Notes under the pieces: model-generated
What the model was told of the DNA's origin: nothing
The model's input: the letters and a program-made list of their open reading frames with translations, nothing else
Databases searched by the model: none
Assembly: GCA_012932295.1 (NCBI GenBank)
Contig: JAAONU010000008.1
Location: 37,686,949-37,750,948, forward strand
Reading direction: 5' to 3'
DNA length: 64,000 nucleotides
Source: Cyclina sinensis
Taxonomy: Eukaryota; Mollusca; Bivalvia; Venerida; Veneridae
In this document: one piece after another, positions 58,936 through 64,000 of the stretch
How positions within the stretch are numbered: the stretch's first letter is position 1
Layout: each line of letters opens with the position of its first letter
Position numbers and translations under genes: made by a program

Positions 58936-60489
58936 AGAAAAAGGCAAATTTATTGGCTGTATTAATATTTCAACACATTAAATGGTATACAATGAAATAA
59001 TTGCTTTATCGAATAATGCACAAGAATTAATTGTGAAAAGCGTTTTTGCGAAGTTAAAGGAAGTTACACGAACGTGTGTTATTTTGGTTAGATTTCGTAA
59101 CGGGTCTGCTCCAAAACTTTAAAGTCGCATCAAATGAAGGAACAAAATATAAAAAAACGGCTTACAGCTTATGTCCTTCCAAAAAGCCGTTCTGCTTTGG
59201 TGCTGTTATGACCCATGTTCAAAAAAGCAGACGTTGTTTTTTTTTTTTTACATAAAAATTTAAAATCATGTAAATGTGAATTGTATTTAATGATAAATTA
59301 TCCGATATCAAGGTGTCAGTCAAAACTTCTAAATACAATAAATTTAAAGTAAACTTAATGTTCTTATATTGTATTTATAAAGAGTTGTTGTTTTGTATTT
59401 ATAAAGAGTTGTTGTTTTGTATTTATAAAGAGTTGTTGTTATATCAAGTTTTGGTTTACTAGACATTTATTCCAAATGAACACTTTCTAAGGGTCTTAAA
59501 GGTCTCGAGGAAAACAAGTTGAACATACATTCTTCTTCAAATTATCAATTATCTTCTCATTTTTAGTGATTGATCCAAAAAGAAAAAAGAATTGTTATGA
59601 AGGGCGTGTCCCTTTAAAGAGGCCGAATCAAGTGAATCAAAACTGATGCAAACCGAAAAATTCTTTTAAATAAAAGTCGTAAATAATCAAACGTGTACAC
59701 AACGCCAGGATGCATCTAAACTGCTGCCAGGACCTACTTTTGTTGCTTTGAGGAAAGTTGATAAGTTAATTTTTCTTTACCGAATCTCTGTTGTGAAACA
59801 TTATCTCGCTAATAGCACACAACATAAGGTCGAAATCAAATTACTCACGTGCTATAAGATAATTAGAATCAGAAACCGGGCGATCAAATGTCAATAAACG
59901 TTTTTTCAGAGGATTCTGCTGTATCAATCATCTGTCATCATAAGACTTTTGCAAGTCAACACAACCTTTTAGATGCATGCTCCTTTGTCATAACTGAGCG
60001 GCCGATTCATTTTATAAACTCAGATGTCTTTGGGCTTTATATTTTCATCAGATCCTCATAACTTTGAAGATATAAAAAAAGCCGCTTTGACAATAATTCC
60101 TGTCAAAATTGTTTATCTAATGACGACGTTTATTTAACTTCCCGCTAAATATGGGGCTTGGAGACTGGCTTCGATATATTACACTAATCCACTACGTGTA
60201 AATGATAAAGCATTTTTATGAATGCATTTCAAGCAAATTTAATTAAATCAAAAATCGATTATATCTAAATTTACACTTTTACTTTTCACTAGACAAAGTT
60301 AATAAGATGAGTTATAAAAGTGCAAAAAAAGTTTTCTTGTTTTATTTTCATGCCAATACCCTCAAATTAATATAAAAAACATAAGGGGAAACATCTTATT
60401 TCCGACCATTTTTGTAAAATATATGATTTCTCAATACAGAACCATTTACATACTGATCTTTAGTTTTAATATAGATTATAATAATCATT
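58936..60489. other. intron-like or intergenic DNA with a small repeat
   Basis: 59371-59442 is gtatttataaagagttgttg plus tttt, 24 bp, three nearly identical copies. The rest has no recognisable gene. Confidence 0.5.
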
Positions 60490-60692
60490 TTAACCCTTAC
60501 CCTGCTGGAGGCGATAGTCTCTGCCTTTGCCAACAGTGCAGACCAAGACCAGCCTGTACATCCATGCAGTCTTATCATGGTCTGCAGTATTCGTCATTCA
60601 GCTAGTAAAGTTTTAATGAGCACCCCCATAAACAATTAAAGGATCTGTCCAAATTGAAAAATGGGAAAGTCCATTTTATATATTTAGCATGA
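60490..60692 (+). repeat. dispersed repeat of the TTAACCCTTA family
   Basis: Begins TTAACCCTTACCCTGCTGGA, then cctttgccaacagtgcagac, catccatgcagtcttatcat, ggtctgcagtattcgtcatt, and ends near gtccattttatatatttagc. Shares its 5' part with 7681-7783 (opposite strand) but is longer, so the copy at 7.7 kb is truncated. Family known to me from bivalve genomes; class uncertain. Confidence 0.8.
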
Positions 60693-60955
60693 TTTTTTTT
60701 GATAAGTGTTGACTTCAGGGGAATTATATAACTAAAATAATGCATACTAGGAAAGATGAAGGAAAGACAGAGCTGCGTTTTGTAAGGTTTCTTTGAGGAA
60801 ACAGATGCATAACTTTCCGATTGGAATATAACTTTATATTCCTTCAAATGTCTGTCTTGGCTTGAGTAGGAGAAAATATTGAAATTTGAAGACGCGATAG
60901 CGTTATAACAATTTGAGACATTTAAAAAGTTATGTGTGAACATATTGGACGTACT
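60693..60955. other. no gene recognised
   Basis: The minus frame at 60602-60943 partly overlaps the dispersed repeat and has no domain. Confidence 0.45.
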
Positions 60956-61304
60956 GCTGTGCTTGTCATATGAGGAATAAGATTTCTACGTCTTTCAAAG
61001 GTTTGCTTTCTTTGCCATATGAGGAATAAGATTTCTACGTCTTTCAAAGGTTTGCTGTGCTTGTCATATGAGGAATAAGATTTCTACGTCTTTCAAAGGT
61101 TTGCTGTGCTTGTCATATGAGGAATAAGATTTCTACGTCTTTCAAAGGTTTGCTGTGCTTGTCATATGAGGAATAAGATTTCTACGTCTTTCAAAGGTTT
61201 GCTTTCTTTGTCATATGAGGAATAAGATTTCTACGTCTTTCAAAGGTTTGCTTTCTTTGTCATATGAGGAATAAGATTTCTACGTCTTTCAAAGGTTTGC
61301 TTAT
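60956..61304. repeat. exact 49-bp tandem repeat, seven copies
   Basis: catatgaggaataagatttc followed by tacgtctttcaaaggtttgc recurs from 60967 to 61261 at exactly 49-bp steps, with almost no changes. The 9-base linker comes in two forms, tgtgcttgt and tttctttg(t/c). Such low divergence points to recent expansion. Confidence 0.95.
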
Positions 61305-63952
61305 TCTGTATGATATATTATTATTTAGGAAGTAAAAACAGTTTTCTTTTTCGTTTATTTCTTTTACACCTGGTCCAGTGTTTCTCGCGTCGGCATATAT
61401 AACATTTGTCATTAAACAATTTTCAATCAAATGAAATATCACTTTGCATGCAAATATATAAGTAATTAAAATAAGTAGTCTGCCATGTGCAATAATGAAA
61501 GTTACTGATGCATTCTTCTTTATAAAAACATGCCATTCCAAATAAGGTGGGAATGAAAATATAACAAACCAACTTTTAAAGATGAAAGCGAGCACAAATG
61601 ACTCTGAGTTGATATAGCAATATTTTTTGTGACAAATTTCAGACGCTTTTTTAAAAAAATAAAAACCATTATTTAATAACTGTTTATTATCGCTACCCCA
61701 AAATACTAGGACACAAGATTTAATAGAACGCGGAACGCTCTCAGTCTTAAAGTGACGTTTTTATTTGCCTTATATGATGTCACTTGATTCGAAACGACAT
61801 GACTTAGATATGTGACCGATGATACAGGAAATATAGGCACTTGGCCCCTAACCCTTTTACTATTGAAATGAACTGAATTGAAAATCAGCAGAAAACGACA
61901 CAATGCTCGTTCTTTTCATAAACAAAGCTAAATAATAAAAGAAATGATATCCTGAATATTGCCCTTCATAAAAGTGTCTTTTTTTTCAAATTGCTTGATG
62001 AATACTATGGCAACATTGCTTTTGAGATTGTTTTTTTTGTAAAATGATGTTATCTGAACAAAACGCTACCTTGAGTAGTAACATTGAAACTTAAAGTTCG
62101 AGAAAAGGTTGGATACTTTGAAAATACATTATAAAAATTCTAGCAAACGTTCTCAGATTAATCAAGTAGCAGGTAAATTTTGCAATAAATCAACTGTCCT
62201 TACAAATGTGGTTTTTCATACTATAAATCCTCAAATATGTTTCATCATGATTATCCTTACTATAACTCAAAATGTATTAATTTCACGTGTCATTCAAATA
62301 CCATTGATAGTACATTTCTTTTCTGCCATTCTGAACAAAAAATACCTCGATCAGCATAATTTCGTTTTACCAATTTCTTGTTTATTTTTTTTAATATTAT
62401 TGCGCTCAACATGTTTCTCTCTCTTTTTTTCTTTTTAAATCAATTTACAACTGAAATCATAAGAGTTACCAATGCATTTCCTTATAAATTAGAATACTAA
62501 ATAGGACATTGATGAAAAGCCTATATGCGGCACGTCTGCTTTCTGGGTTGTTTTTTCTATTTATTTTTTCTTCGGAGGATTGTTTGTAAGAAAATAAAAA
62601 ATTGTCGTTATATAATCGGTTTTGTCGACCAGACGAATTGACACACAAATCTCCCTGCAGGAACCTCCCTGAAACTAAATGATGCTTGTTTATAACATGC
62701 AAACAGAGATGAAAAGTCAATAGCATTAAGGAAGATAATGAAAGAAAGGTTTCCTTTAACTACAATTCGTTGTATGCAGGACATATTTCTCTTCTCTTTT
62801 TTTTATTATCAGTTCCATAATCCTTATGGTGACAATTTTGTGACGTATTTGTTGCTAAGTAACATTCTCTCCAATACTTGGAACTTTGTGAGAGAAGTAG
62901 GTATTCTGCATACATGTCGCTTCTGTAAAATGTTCTGCCCAAATATCTCATCAAGTAAGATACACAACCAACGCAGATAAAACTGAAATCAGTGACACAG
63001 GCATCAACACATTTTCATAAATCACTGAGTCAACTGTAGTCAACATGGAAAATAATCAAGTCAATCTTTACTTCCATCTTTTTTAAAAACTTTTTTATTT
63101 TTGGATTATTATTTAATGCTACAGAAATGGTGACAAAGGGGGAATCATTTTTGTTTCTGCTATTTATTGATGTAAAGAGTATACTACCATTTTATGCTTG
63201 ATTAATCACACAAAATTACATATAATTGTTCATTTTATTCATGATATGTTTTTACGTTTGAGTTAAATCTTTTGTATCTATATATGAAGAATGGACTTGG
63301 TGGTTTTTTAAAGCATGTAATTGTAGAAGTTAATATAAATAGGCAAAGTTCTTTACAAAACGTTCATGTGGATGTGTACACGAACTCATCAGATCACGTG
63401 TAAGAGTAATGACCACTTTATAAAAACAAACAAAGTGCTGTCGCTCAAGCAAAGTTTTGTCTGAAATGTTCTACCAAAAGAAGCATATAGAATCGTTCTT
63501 AATGTTTGAGAGTACAACAGTACATTAACTGCACTGTATAAGGTAAGACGAAACGAAAAATCCGCAGTGCCCTCAACTTCCAGTAAGTTAAAAACACGCT
63601 TTCCCAGACAGATATTTGCTGGAGCATTTTGCAATAATCACATCTGAGAAAAATTAGAATATATATCAAAGTTTTCAAGTTCATCAAATATCTATCTATC
63701 AAAGAAATCAATGACTTGGTAGAAGACATACAATTATTATGCTTACTTAAGCAACGGATAAGTTATTTGCAAGATCTGTCAATACAAAACCTCATCCCTT
63801 ACAGTTGCTATAAATCTTTCATAGTCGTTACAGAATATTACAGTACAAAATCAGCGGCCATGGCATTTCTGCTCAGTGATCACATATCTTATTCTAATTG
63901 GTGTTTACCTCTTTCATAGGGTTTTATCATTATTATAAACACATTTTAATTA
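61305..63952. other. AT-rich, no gene recognised
   Basis: Several open frames of 64-113 codons (61260-61595, 62109-62438, 62466-62726, 62760-62954, 63389-63634) have no domain and no clear splice pair. The minus frame 62760-62954 (FYRSDMYAEYLLL, YWRECYLATN) has the most protein-like composition but is unsupported. Confidence 0.4.
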
Positions 63953-63966
63953 CCCCCCCCCCCCCC
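63953..63966. repeat. poly-C run of 14
   Basis: Uninterrupted C14 in AT-rich DNA; similar G/C runs occur at the ends of the element at 40070-41176. Confidence 0.9.
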
Positions 63967-64000
63967 TGGAATTCATTTAAAAATCTACATTTTAATTGAA

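Noticed and set aside
62466..62954. Protein-like frames near the right end
   Set aside because: Plus and minus frames overlap, none has a convincing acceptor-donor pair or domain.

Overview
The window looks like repeat-dominated, AT-rich, intergenic or intronic DNA from an animal, most likely a bivalve mollusc. That placement is an inference. It rests on dispersed repeats of a kind I associate with bivalve genomes (the 'tgatggtgaacat' family with its 'gtgaccttgac' strings, the 'ttaacccttaccctgctgg' family, and 'cccccgccg ... cgtccgtctgtccg' repeats), on tRNA-derived SINEs, and on the absence of dense ORFs. No complete protein gene, rRNA or CRISPR array was found. The long open frames (up to 837 codons) are all artefacts of tandem repeats whose stop-free monomers can be read in several frames.

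Layout: 1-2.85 kb is a 44-bp satellite (A) cut by the window edge. 4-9.5 kb holds small repeats, an inverted pair of tRNA-headed SINE-like elements and a short forward array of a second 44-bp satellite (B, 5.95-6.6 kb). 11.3-12.2 kb is a dispersed repeat with a nested insertion. 13.54-13.90 kb is a GTGCGTGC array. 17.3, 24.0 and 25.3 kb each hold a plausible isolated coding exon. 19.1-22 kb contains a 68/44-bp satellite, a 528-bp fold-back element with a minisatellite core, and an exact 32-bp array. 29.46-32.74 kb is a large array of satellite B on the opposite strand, followed by a 105-bp repeat.

The most striking structure is at 39.05-56.21 kb. Two arrays of one 70-bp satellite (C) lie in opposite orientation, 41.27-48.93 kb and 49.24-55.08 kb. 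They meet at a unique centre of about 300 bp. They are bracketed by a 60-bp inverted repeat which itself contains the satellite's core motif. Each left-array monomer carries near-perfect 15-bp inverted arms. The left half has been invaded by a tRNA-Arg-like SINE, a 5'-truncated non-LTR retrotransposon and a G-rich DNA-transposon-like element. Part of the LINE was later copied by array duplication about 4.16 kb away.

The right end (56-64 kb) is mostly quiet. It has a MITE-like palindrome, a CpG-rich spot with ATGGCGGAC directly before a GTAAGT donor (a possible first exon), and seven exact-length copies of a 49-bp repeat. The few exon candidates cannot be joined into a gene model from sequence alone.
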